DNA of 23,586 nucleotides from CAYUNI01 sp964446245 (GTDB taxonomy: Bacteria > Patescibacteriota > Minisyncoccia > Phycocordibacterales > XYD1-FULL-46-19), in assembly GCA_964446245.1 (NCBI GenBank), contig CAYUNI010000010.1:1-23586 (forward strand), read 5' to 3'. A program made the translations under genes and the position numbers. Numbering within the stretch: the first letter of the stretch is position 1; every line of letters begins with the position of its first letter. Positions 15,557-21,993 of the stretch are shown here, one piece after another. The notes beneath the pieces were generated by a model, which searched no databases, had not been told where the DNA came from, and worked only from the letters and a program-made list of their open reading frames with translations.

Positions 15557-16789
15557 CTAGTTAACCGTGCGTGTTTGCCCTGTGCGATAGGCATCGATTA
15601 GGCGCGAAAGAGTTTCTTCGCTAGTTGTTATTAGCAAAGTATTTGAGTCGATAAAAGAATAGAGAGCGAGAATTTCGTCTTTGTCGTTGCGGATAATTCG
15701 TTCGTCGATATTTTTTATCGAGCGATCGCGAAAGTTTCCAAAACGGATTAGCCGGACTTGATTAGGATCGGCGATAAAAGGGCTAAGCAAAGAAGAGAGG
15801 AAATTGCCTTCATTGCTGGAAACCTCTGCTCGTAGATATTCTGGGGCTGAACTGCGAAAAACAAAAAATAGAGTATTGTTTACTTTATCTAGACCGATCA
15901 TTTGCGCTAAATCTAAAAAGCGGGTTTGGTTTTCCGGTAAAGCAATTCCTAGTGATTGGAAAATTTGGCTAGAGTTTAGTGGGATATTGGTAATGACCCC
16001 TTTTGTGCTGGTGCTTTGGACAAAATAAAAATTAATTATACCTTCAGATGAGCTAGCGAAGCGGAATTTGTTGATTTCTTTTATTAAATCATTAGGTCGT
16101 TTATTGGTCGTGTCGATCAGAATTGTTTGATCCGCAAAGATTAAAGAACTTACCTTAACTGTCGGGGTCGTGACGGGGGCAGTTTTTTGTCCTTGCCACA
16201 AGAAGAGGCCCATGAGAATACTAGCTCCTGCAAGGAAAAAGATACTGATTAAAATGACCGGGAGTTTGGTTTTTGAAGGCGCTTCTTGGGGGGTAATGGT
16301 CGGAGCTCCACGGCGTTTGTCTTCAGCGATGGCGATCTTTGCCGAAGAGAGACCTTCTTTCTGAGACAATTTAGCCAAATCGCTTTTAAGAGTACGAAGG
16401 GGGGGGAGGGATTCTTCGGATTCTTTTTTGATTGCCTCGATCACATTTTGTGATTGGCGAATCATTTGTTCTCGTTTGGCGTGCTCTTTGGCTTCTGCTT
16501 CCGCTTGCTCCTTTTTTCTTTTCTCTTCCTGTTCTTGTTTGATTCGCTCAGCTTCTTTTTTTTGCATCATTGTCTCTTCGATTTTTCTTTTTTCCAGCTC
16601 TTGTTCTTTGGCGGTTTTTTCCAGCTCTTCACGCTTGGCGCGACGCAAAGAACCTTCCATTGCTCGCCTTGCTTCTTCGCGAGCCTTGGCACGCTCTTCT
16701 TGTCGCGCGGCAAATTTCTGACGGTATTCTTCCCCCATCATTGCCTCGCGAGCTTTAGCGCGTAATTCTTTTAAATTGTCGTCAGCCAT
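15557..16789 (-). CDS. Coiled-coil membrane protein, unknown
   Basis: 410 residues. Residues about 1-125 are an almost uninterrupted charged Lys/Glu/Arg/Ala helix that will form a long coiled coil in the cytoplasm. A short Ser/Pro/Gln region follows, then one TM helix (about 176-198). The C-terminal 210 residues would be outside the membrane and look like a mixed alpha/beta domain (ILIDTTNKRPNDLIKEINKF, then LALYSFIDSNTLLITTSEE). No catalytic motif, Cys or repeat family was recognised. It is the second gene after the 281-aa coiled-coil protein (14 bases apart), so the two are likely co-expressed and may interact. Confidence 0.85.
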   Translation of the reverse strand: MADDNLKELRAKAREAMMGEEYRQKFAARQEERAKAREEARRAMEGSLRRAKREELEKTAKEQELEKRKIEETMMQKKEAERIKQEQEEKRKKEQAEAEAKEHAKREQMIRQSQNVIEAIKKESEESLPPLRTLKSDLAKLSQKEGLSSAKIAIAEDKRRGAPTITPQEAPSKTKLPVILISIFFLAGASILMGLFLWQGQKTAPVTTPTVKVSSLIFADQTILIDTTNKRPNDLIKEINKFRFASSSEGIINFYFVQSTSTKGVITNIPLNSSQIFQSLGIALPENQTRFLDLAQMIGLDKVNNTLFFVFRSSAPEYLRAEVSSNEGNFLSSLLSPFIADPNQVRLIRFGNFRDRSIKNIDERIIRNDKDEILALYSFIDSNTLLITTSEETLSRLIDAYRTGQTRTVN

Positions 16790-16803
16790 AATTAAGAGCA
16801 GGT

Positions 16804-17649
16804 CTAGATTAATTGTTGATCCAAATCTTCGATTTTATTGTTAAGCTGTTCTTCTTCGTCTAAGAGAGTTTGATATTTAGTGGTATTGACTTTAATTTCG
16901 TCCTCGATTTTCCAAAGAGATTCTTCGTAGCTCCATTTTTCTTTTTCTACGGCTTGGCGCTTGGTTTCGATTTCGGCGCGCTTTTTCTCGTAGGCTTGTT
17001 TGTCGCGTTCGGATAAGGTGTGGGCTTCGGTTTCTTCTAGTTTGGCCTCTTCTGTTTCAATTAACTTTTCTTTTTCTAGAATTGGGTTGATTACCCCTTT
17101 TAAGCCGGCGCGCTTTTGGTCCATATCGATCCAGGCGATTTCTAATTTTTCTTTTTCTTTATCGATTTCGGCGAGGCGTGATTGTAATTTATTTTTTTCA
17201 GCAATGATTTCTTTTTCCTTTTCTCCTTTTTCGCGTTTGGCGGTGCGCTCTGGACCCTCCATCGCCAATTTAGCTAGACGGATTTTTTCTTCTAGCTCAT
17301 TGAGAGCTGGTTCGGATAATCCGTTGTCGACTGTTGCCTGAGGATTAGTCATCGCGCTCGCCGCTTTAGCGAGATCAGGAGTAGAGGCCGAACCGATACT
17401 TGCCGAGAGAGAAGCTTCTTTTTGGGGCGCTTCTTCTGGCTGGGGTTTGCCGGTGACGACAGCGGTAGGAGCTGATTTGTCGTTTGCAGTAGATGGGGCG
17501 GGAGGAATGGAAGATACTGGTGCTGTCGCGCTAGTTGGAGGCGGAGTGTTGGTTAATTTTTCTAAATCAGCAATCATTGCTTGTGGGTCAAAACCTTTAT
17601 CATCAGCTTGATTATTAGACAGATTGTTTGAAGGAGAAATTGGTTCCAT
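16804..17649 (-). CDS. Cytoplasmic coiled-coil protein, unknown
   Basis: 281 residues with no signal peptide or TM segment. The first 100 residues are low-complexity Pro/Ala/Ser/Thr (PPPTSATAPVSSIPPAPS). From about 110 to 281 the chain is a continuous charged heptad pattern (EKEKEIIAEKNKLQSRLAEI, KIEDEIKVN, EEEQLNNKIEDLDQQL), predicted to be a rod-like coiled coil. It begins a two-gene operon with the 410-aa membrane protein, which carries its own cytoplasmic coiled coil, so a scaffold or cytoskeletal role is plausible but unproven. The ATG is 9 bases after a TATAAT, close to leaderless. Confidence 0.8.
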   Translation of the reverse strand: MEPISPSNNLSNNQADDKGFDPQAMIADLEKLTNTPPPTSATAPVSSIPPAPSTANDKSAPTAVVTGKPQPEEAPQKEASLSASIGSASTPDLAKAASAMTNPQATVDNGLSEPALNELEEKIRLAKLAMEGPERTAKREKGEKEKEIIAEKNKLQSRLAEIDKEKEKLEIAWIDMDQKRAGLKGVINPILEKEKLIETEEAKLEETEAHTLSERDKQAYEKKRAEIETKRQAVEKEKWSYEESLWKIEDEIKVNTTKYQTLLDEEEQLNNKIEDLDQQLI

Positions 17650-17658
17650 AGTGAATTA

Positions 17659-17664
17659 ATTATA
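17659..17664 (-). promoter_or_regulatory. -10 box for the two coiled-coil genes
   Basis: A perfect TATAAT on the minus strand, 9 bases before the ATG at 17649, giving a leader of at most 2-3 bases. No convincing -35 was found. Confidence 0.5.
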
Positions 17665-17710
17665 CAAAATTCTAAATTGGTAAGCTAGGGAAATAAGAGA
17701 AAGTTTAAAA

Positions 17711-17743
17711 TTATTTTACTTAAGTCCGACTTAGGTAAAATAA
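17711..17743 (-). terminator. Intrinsic terminator 2 after pnp
   Basis: 15-bp stem with one G-T pair (17711-17725 with 17729-17743), a three-base loop and TTTT after it on the minus strand. It shares its last 2 bases with terminator 1, so the two hairpins compete at the junction. Confidence 0.65.
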
Positions 17744-17782
17744 TAATACCCGATCTTAGGCTTCCAAGAGTCGGGTATTATT
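17742..17782 (-). terminator. Intrinsic terminator 1 after pnp
   Basis: 12-bp stem (17742-17753 with 17771-17782) plus TCTT/AAGA with one bulged base, followed on the minus strand by TTATTTTA. It begins about 20 bases after the pnp stop. Confidence 0.8.
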
Positions 17783-17803
17783 TTATTATCGATTGTGACT
17801 TAT

Positions 17804-19912
17804 TTATTTTTGCTTGATGAATTCTGGGTCGGCGCGTTTGATTGAGAGATTAATTCTCCCCTTGTCATCGATTTCTTTAATAATGACTGGCACTTGATCG
17901 CCAACATTGACCACATCACTTACTTTTTCGACTCGGAAATTAGCGAGTTCAGAAATATGGACCAATCCCTCGGTGTCTTTGGCGATTTTGACAAAGGCGC
18001 CAAAGTCCATGAGGCGAGTGACGACTCCTTCGAAGCGCTCTCCCGCTTTGTATTCGTGGGTAGTTTCTTCGATTGATTTTTTGGCTTCATTTACACCATC
18101 GACCTTACCGGTGATGTAGACTGTCCCGTCATCTTCGATTTCGATTTGGGTGGCAGTTTCTTCACATAATTTTTGAATATTTTTTCCGCCGGGGCCAATT
18201 ACTGCGCCGATTTTATCAACCGGAATTGTAATTTTGGCAATCCGTGGTGCTGAAGGTGAAATATCGGTGCGAGGAGTTGGGATCGCTTCGCGAATTTTAG
18301 CAATAATTTGCAAGCGCGCTTTTTTGGCGGCTTCCATCGCTTCGGCCAAAATTTTTGGAGCAACTCCATCGACTTTGATATCGAGCTGGATACCGGTAAT
18401 GCCATTTTCTGTTCCTGCCACCTTGAAATCCATATCACCATAATGATCTTCTGGGCCTTGGATGTCGGTGAGGATTTTGTAATCACCTGTTTGCGGGTCA
18501 GATAGAAGTCCCATCGCGATTCCAGCGACCGGTGCTTTGATTGGCACTCCACCATCCATCAGTGCCAGACAAGATCCACAGACCGAACCCATCGAGCTTG
18601 AGCCATTAGACGCCATTACCTCTGAGACAAGGCGAATTGTGTAAGGAAAAACTTCGCGGTCAGGAATGATAGCACGTAAAGATTTTTCAGCGAGAGCGCC
18701 ATGGCCGATCGAACGACGATTCATCCCGCCGACCCGACCAGTTTCTCCCACCGAGAAAGGTGGAAAATTGTAATGATGCATGAAATATTTTTTTTCTTGC
18801 ACCTCCATCCCTTCTAGTATTTGTGAATCCTTTGGTCCACCCAAGGTGAGGACTGACAGGACGTGTGTCCCTCCGCGGAAAAAGATGCCGCTACCATGGA
18901 CGACACTAGAGAGACCGCCGGCTTGAGTGAAGAGAGGACGGACTTCATCAAAAGCTCGACCATCAGCTCGACGATTATTCTTGATCCCCTCTTGGTGGAG
19001 GAGGTCGTCAACAGTTTCTTCAAAAAGACGGATTAGCTCAGCTTTGGTGGCCGACAATTCTTTTTCGGCTACTAATTTCACCCAAACATCTCGAAGCTCA
19101 TAAGCGCGATCAGCGCCTGGCGCGCCAAAGACGGCATCATTTAATTTTGGTTTGATTTCTGCTTCAAATAAAGTTTTGATTTCTGGCGATAGCTCTGGTT
19201 TGGCAATTTCTATTTTTGTTTTTCCAATCTCAGCAATAATTTTCTTTTGCCAGTTTTCGATTTCGGTAATTTGCGCAACAGCCTCGGCGAAAGCCTTAGT
19301 CATTAATTCTTCGCTGATTTCTTTAGCTTCGGATTCTATCATATTGATCTGACCACCTTTACCGCAGACCAAAAGATCGAAATGAGCGGCGTCGCGTTCG
19401 GTATAGGTTGGGTTGATGATAAAGCTGGTGTCGCCGTTTTGTTTTAGGCCTAGGCGAATCGCTCCAACTGGGCCATTCCAAGGAATATTGGAAGTGCCGA
19501 GCGCTAGCGAGGCGGCGATGACTGCTAGGACATCAGGATCATTATCTTCATCGATAGAGAGGACAGTGACAACAACCTGAACCTCATTGCGAATATAATC
19601 GGCAAATAGCGGACGGATGGTGCGATCGACAATACGGCCTGAAAGTACTGCCTCGTCGCTTGGTCGCCCTTCGCGTTTGACGAAACGGCCACCGAGAATT
19701 TTTCCTGCGGCGTAAAATTTTTCCTCATATTCTACTGTGAGCGGGAAGTAGTCGATTTCTTCGCGCTTGTTTTTCCCCATGACCGCGGTGGCGAGGACAA
19801 TTGTCTGACCCATGCGGGCCATTACCGAACCATTGGCCTGATCAGCCAAATTGGAAAAAGTGGCGGTCAGAGTTTTTCCGCCAATTTCCAAAGTAAATTC
19901 TTTTGGATTCAT
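17804..19912 (-). CDS. pnp: Polyribonucleotide nucleotidyltransferase (PNPase)
   Basis: 702 residues, a phosphorolytic 3'-5' exoribonuclease that degrades mRNA and can add tails. It has two RNase PH-like domains with the all-alpha segment between them. The first contains FYAAGKILGGRFVKREGRPS (66-85) and the second GTHVLSVLTLGGPKDSQ (347-363) and the catalytic EDHYGDMDFKVAG (about 482-494, Asp residues kept). A KH domain follows (about 555-615, with the GxxG loop GPGG), then an S1 domain (about 620-695, EGVVTRLMDFGAFVKI). Length is normal. It is downstream of rpsO and a NYN-domain gene on the same strand, close to the classical rpsO-pnp order. Its 5' leader contains a hairpin, and two tandem terminators follow it. 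Confidence 0.97.
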   Translation of the reverse strand: MNPKEFTLEIGGKTLTATFSNLADQANGSVMARMGQTIVLATAVMGKNKREEIDYFPLTVEYEEKFYAAGKILGGRFVKREGRPSDEAVLSGRIVDRTIRPLFADYIRNEVQVVVTVLSIDEDNDPDVLAVIAASLALGTSNIPWNGPVGAIRLGLKQNGDTSFIINPTYTERDAAHFDLLVCGKGGQINMIESEAKEISEELMTKAFAEAVAQITEIENWQKKIIAEIGKTKIEIAKPELSPEIKTLFEAEIKPKLNDAVFGAPGADRAYELRDVWVKLVAEKELSATKAELIRLFEETVDDLLHQEGIKNNRRADGRAFDEVRPLFTQAGGLSSVVHGSGIFFRGGTHVLSVLTLGGPKDSQILEGMEVQEKKYFMHHYNFPPFSVGETGRVGGMNRRSIGHGALAEKSLRAIIPDREVFPYTIRLVSEVMASNGSSSMGSVCGSCLALMDGGVPIKAPVAGIAMGLLSDPQTGDYKILTDIQGPEDHYGDMDFKVAGTENGITGIQLDIKVDGVAPKILAEAMEAAKKARLQIIAKIREAIPTPRTDISPSAPRIAKITIPVDKIGAVIGPGGKNIQKLCEETATQIEIEDDGTVYITGKVDGVNEAKKSIEETTHEYKAGERFEGVVTRLMDFGAFVKIAKDTEGLVHISELANFRVEKVSDVVNVGDQVPVIIKEIDDKGRINLSIKRADPEFIKQK

Positions 19913-19946
19913 AAAATATTAATTAATTAGTCAGCGAATTTTAGAC

Positions 19947-19979
19947 TTGAAACCAGAGACCTCGACTGGCCAGTTTCAA
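19947..19979 (-). promoter_or_regulatory. Hairpin in the pnp leader
   Basis: TTGAAAC (19947-19953) pairs with GTTTCAA (19973-19979); inner CCAG/CTGG segments allow a longer bulged stem. It lies about 35 bases before the pnp ATG. Confidence 0.5.
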
Positions 19980-20016
19980 ACCTACTTATCCGCCGACTAG
20001 GGGTGATAATGGTTAA

Positions 20017-20045
20017 TTTATAGCATGTATTTTATGAATCGCCAA
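20017..20045 (-). promoter_or_regulatory. Promoter of pnp
   Basis: On the minus strand TTGGCG (20045-20040), 17-base spacer ending in TGC, TATAAA (20022-20017). The predicted start is near 20010, giving a leader of about 98 bases. Unlike most core genes here, pnp therefore has a long leader. Confidence 0.6.
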
Positions 20046-20124
20046 ATTGTTGGCCAACGCCGATTGCCCGCCGATTATTGCAGAAAAGATTTTAATTTGG
20101 ACAAAATTTTATTACCGACTGTGT

Positions 20125-20148
20125 GCCTCCGTAGCCAGATGGCGAAGG
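20125..20148. repeat. Degenerate relative of the GC-rich palindromic repeat
   Basis: GCCTCCG(TA)GCCAG-A-TGGCGAAGG matches, with an inserted TA and a few substitutions, the centre of the perfect palindrome at 23532-23559. It stands in the 286-base gap between NYN and pnp. Confidence 0.35.
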
Positions 20149-20198
20149 GGTAGCCGAGGAGTTAATATAAGGTTTAACTTATGTGTAAGCTTGCGTTC

Positions 20199-20792
20199 TT
20201 AGATATCATCTCCAGTGCTGTTGATTTCCGATTCAAAATCATCTTTAGTTGATCGGTTGCGGGCTGGCTGGCGTCGGCCAGAAGCGTAATTGATTAGATA
20301 TTTTCGCGGGTTGTCGCAGAGGTCGAAAAAGTCATCAGCAACCTCTTTCAATTTACTAGAAGTGCTTTTGCCAAAGGAGATTATTTCTACTTGGACTCCC
20401 ATATTTTCTTGAAGATATTGAACGAGCGGAATAAAATCTCCGTCTCCTGAGACGATTATTACCGCGTCTAATTTAGGAGCCAATTTGATCGTATCGACAG
20501 CCAAGCCTACATCCCAGTCGGCTTTTTTGGCTCCGCCAGCAAAGACTTGCAGATCTTTGGTCTTCACCTCAATGCCGATTTTGTGGAGAGCTTCTAAAAA
20601 GGCTTTCTCTTCCCCGCTCTCGGTGGTCACCATATAGGCGCGAGCGCGAATTAGACTTCGCCCCGCGATAGCGTCTTTCATGATTGCGCCGAAATTAACT
20701 CGTGAATGGTAGAGATTTTTTGCGCTGTGGTAAAGATTTTGTGTATCGATAAAAATACCCACGCGCTGTTCTTTGTGTTTGATTATTGCCAT
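20199..20792 (-). CDS. NYN-domain (LabA/DUF88-like) putative ribonuclease
   Basis: 197 residues. NYN domains share the PIN-like nuclease fold and usually cleave RNA with a metal held by Asp residues. Visible acidic motifs are FIDTQNL (14-20, Asp16 and Asn19), KADWDVGLAVD (90-100) and IVSGDGDFIPLV (113-124, Asp117 and Asp119), the complete set expected for an active enzyme. The C-terminal tail (about 165-197) is basic then acidic and probably unstructured. It lies between rpsO and pnp on the same strand, so an RNA-processing or decay role fits. The ATG lies 9 bases after TATAAA (20802-20807), close to leaderless. Some family members act only as regulatory or binding proteins. Confidence 0.92.
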   Translation of the reverse strand: MAIIKHKEQRVGIFIDTQNLYHSAKNLYHSRVNFGAIMKDAIAGRSLIRARAYMVTTESGEEKAFLEALHKIGIEVKTKDLQVFAGGAKKADWDVGLAVDTIKLAPKLDAVIIVSGDGDFIPLVQYLQENMGVQVEIISFGKSTSSKLKEVADDFFDLCDNPRKYLINYASGRRQPARNRSTKDDFESEINSTGDDI

Positions 20793-20801
20793 AAAAAAAT
20801 A

Positions 20802-20807
20802 TTTATA
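20802..20807 (-). promoter_or_regulatory. Possible -10 box for the NYN gene
   Basis: TATAAA on the minus strand, 9 bases before ATG. No clear -35. The region is very AT-rich, so this could be chance. Confidence 0.35.
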
Positions 20808-20893
20808 AAAAAGGATCGAACTTAATTTGCTTATTAAAAAATAAACTTAAATATAGAAAGCTAGCTTAATTCTAACTAATTATTGATTTAATA

Positions 20894-20920
20894 ACAAACC
20901 CCGTCAGAGGCGGGGTTTGT
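20894..20920 (-). terminator. Terminator after rpsO
   Basis: 10-bp perfect stem ACAAACCCCG / CGGGGTTTGT (20894-20903 with 20911-20920), 4 bases past the rpsO stop, followed on the minus strand by TTATTAAAT. The U-tract is short, so partial read-through into NYN-pnp is possible. Confidence 0.75.
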
Positions 20921-20924
20921 CGTA

Positions 20925-21167
20925 TTAGGCGGTGGCTTCAGCTTTTTTCTTTTTGCCGTCGATGTATTTCTGATGAGAACGGCGTTTGGCTACTAACTTT
21001 AATAATCCGCGACGAGAGTGATTATCTTTTTTGTTTTTCTTTAGATGGTCGGTAAGCTCGTTGATTCTTTCAGTTAAAATAGCCACTTGGACGACCGAAG
21101 AACCAGTGTCGGTATCATGAACACGGGCTTTTTTGATAATCTTTTGTTTTTTGGCTGTGGTAATCAT
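20925..21167 (-). CDS. rpsO: 30S ribosomal protein S15
   Basis: 80 residues from ATG 21167. It binds 16S rRNA in the central domain early in 30S assembly. The start ITTAKKQKIIKKARVHDTDT and the core QVAILTERINELTDHLKKNK and HHSRRGLLKLV-like NHSRRGLLKLVAKRRSHQ are characteristic. The C-terminal tail is basic (KYIDGKKKKAEATA). An upstream in-frame start at 21221 would add 18 unrelated residues. It is rejected because ATG 21167 matches the family start and stands 7 bases after an extended -10 box. In well-studied bacteria S15 represses its own translation by binding a leader structure; here the mRNA seems to lack a leader, so that mechanism would not apply. Confidence 0.97.
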   Translation of the reverse strand: MITTAKKQKIIKKARVHDTDTGSSVVQVAILTERINELTDHLKKNKKDNHSRRGLLKLVAKRRSHQKYIDGKKKKAEATA

Positions 21168-21174
21168 ATTAGGT

Positions 21175-21203
21175 ATATTAGCATAAAAGGCTGAAAAATG
21201 CAA
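21175..21203 (-). promoter_or_regulatory. Leaderless promoter of rpsO
   Basis: On the minus strand TTGCAT (21203-21198), 17-base spacer ending in TGC, TAATAT (21180-21175), then ACCTAAT and ATG. -35, extended -10 and 7-base gap all agree. Confidence 0.65.
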
Positions 21204-21283
21204 GCCCACGCAATGTTTCAACGGCTTGGAACCATTCTAACTTTAGGTTTATTGATTTTAAAGTTGGTGTGATGGCCAGATTT

Positions 21284-21323
21284 AATGTAGACAAATTTCG
21301 CGATCGCGAAATTTGTCTACATT
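21284..21323. repeat. Perfect 40-bp palindrome
   Basis: AATGTAGACAAATTTCGCGA is followed directly by its exact reverse complement, with no spacer. It contains nested palindromes (AAATTT, TCGCGA, CGATCG). No T-tract follows on either strand, so it is not a standard terminator. It is about 105 bases upstream of the rpsO promoter start. Confidence 0.95.
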
Positions 21324-21349
21324 GGCGGATCGGGTTTAGGGTTTTGCTT

Positions 21350-21396
21350 AGGGAAATCAACCATTTGAGTTTTGCGGATGAGGTTTGATTTACCCT
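21350..21396 (+). terminator. Possible terminator-like inverted repeat
   Basis: AGGGAAATCAACC (21350-21362) pairs with GGTTTGATTTACCCT (21382-21396) with two single-base bulges; GTCTTTTTG follows on the plus strand. No plus-strand gene precedes it, so its substrate is unclear. The remainder of 21222-21467 shows no convincing gene. Confidence 0.4.
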
Positions 21397-21467
21397 GTCT
21401 TTTTGTAATACCTCGTCTAATTAGAGGTTCTTTGCTCCCCTCTAGTTTTGCCTTTGTGACAAAAAAG

Positions 21468-21498
21468 AAAACCGCCCGACAGAGAGCCGGGCGGTTTT
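21468..21498. terminator. Terminator of the 66-aa gene
   Basis: 11-bp stem AAAACCGCCCG / CGGGCGGTTTT (21468-21478 with 21488-21498). On the minus strand CTTTTTTG follows, 9 bases after the stop of the 66-aa gene. On the plus strand one more T follows. Confidence 0.9.
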
Positions 21499-21506
21499 TG
21501 GGTGGG

Positions 21507-21707
21507 CTAGGGGTTGAGGGTGTATCCCTGTTCGTGATAGAGACACCTCTTATTTTCCCCTACTCGTGGACAGGTCTCATTTTTGTGGAGAAGGCCAGTT
21601 TTTGGGTCGACTTTGGTGCAACCTATTAATCGGCCGGTTTCTGAATCTAGGTTCACATGATGGGCTCGAAAATGTTGACATTGTTCCCTGTTTGCTCTTT
21701 TTAGCAT
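21507..21707 (-). CDS. Tiny Cys/His-rich protein, unknown
   Basis: 66 residues. Four Cys and several His are spaced as EQCQHFRAHH, IGCTK, ETCPR and KRCLYHE, which suggests a small zinc-binding or disulfide fold. There is no signal peptide or TM segment. The middle (DSETGRLIGCTKVDPKTGLL) looks like two beta hairpins each with a TG turn. It is supported as a real gene by a strong AAGGAG 10 bases before ATG 21707, a terminator 9 bases after the stop, and a long structured leader. Not recognised as a named family. Confidence 0.75.
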   Translation of the reverse strand: MLKRANREQCQHFRAHHVNLDSETGRLIGCTKVDPKTGLLHKNETCPRVGENKRCLYHEQGYTLNP

Positions 21708-21764
21708 ATTTTCTTTTCTCCTTGTTGAGTCCCCCTTGGGGCAGTTTTTAAAGGTTCTTTTTTG

Positions 21765-21802
21765 AAACCAAACAATCTCCTTGTGGAGGTTCGACTTGGT
21801 TT
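21765..21802 (-). promoter_or_regulatory. Leader hairpin of the 66-aa gene
   Basis: AAACCAA (21765-21771) pairs with TTGGTTT (21796-21802), enclosing CTCC-TTGT-GGAG (21777-21788). On the minus strand the inner loop shows both an anti-SD (CCTCC) and an SD-like AAGGAG. Nearer the gene, CCCCAAGGGG precedes the true SD. No -35/-10 pair was assigned with confidence. Confidence 0.45.
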
Positions 21803-21863
21803 TAGGTCGTCTTTATCTTTCCAGCAATCAATTTACCGACCCTTCTTGGGGAGGTAAAAAATA

Positions 21864-21899
21864 ATGTCTGTTGTCGTCTTGAATGATAGACGTTACTAA
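21864..21899 (+). CDS. Possible 11-residue leader peptide upstream of the recombinase gene
   Basis: ATG to TAA encodes MSVVVLNDRRY and has a strong GGGGAGG 9 bases upstream, unusual in this window where most conserved genes lack a Shine-Dalgarno sequence. No promoter was identified, and the recombinase has its own promoter downstream. It may be a regulatory peptide, or the SD may be chance. Confidence 0.25.
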   Translation: MSVVVLNDRRY

Positions 21900-21978
21900 T
21901 TGTAATTTAACAAAAAATATCTGAAGATACAATTTTTGGAGTAAATTGTTGTGTTTTTATAAATATTTTACGACATTA

Positions 21979-21987
21979 TGCTATAAT
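21979..21987 (+). promoter_or_regulatory. Extended -10 promoter of the recombinase gene
   Basis: TGC-TATAAT, then TTTTGT and ATG at 21994, a 6-base gap. No -35 consensus. It predicts a leaderless mRNA and fixes the start at 21994 rather than 21946. Confidence 0.65.
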
Positions 21988-21993
21988 TTTTGT

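Noticed and set aside
16428..16765. Phe/Ser/Cys-rich plus-strand frames
   Set aside because: Antisense of a Lys/Glu/Arg coiled coil gives long open frames by codon bias; no start signals.
20130..20170. Possible tRNA in the NYN-pnp gap
   Set aside because: GGTAGCCGAGG recalls a tRNA arm, but no acceptor stem, anticodon arm or TTC loop can be built.
21178..21360. 60-codon minus-strand frame over the 40-bp palindrome
   Set aside because: It has no SD, crosses the palindrome and ends at the rpsO promoter; the frame is probably chance.
21372..21629. 85-codon plus-strand frame
   Set aside because: Runs straight through a strong terminator hairpin at 21468-21498 and overlaps the better-supported 66-aa gene.
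21946..21993. Longer N-terminus for the recombinase
   Set aside because: The extra residues overlap the -10 box and do not resemble Xer N-termini; ATG 21994 fits both family and promoter.
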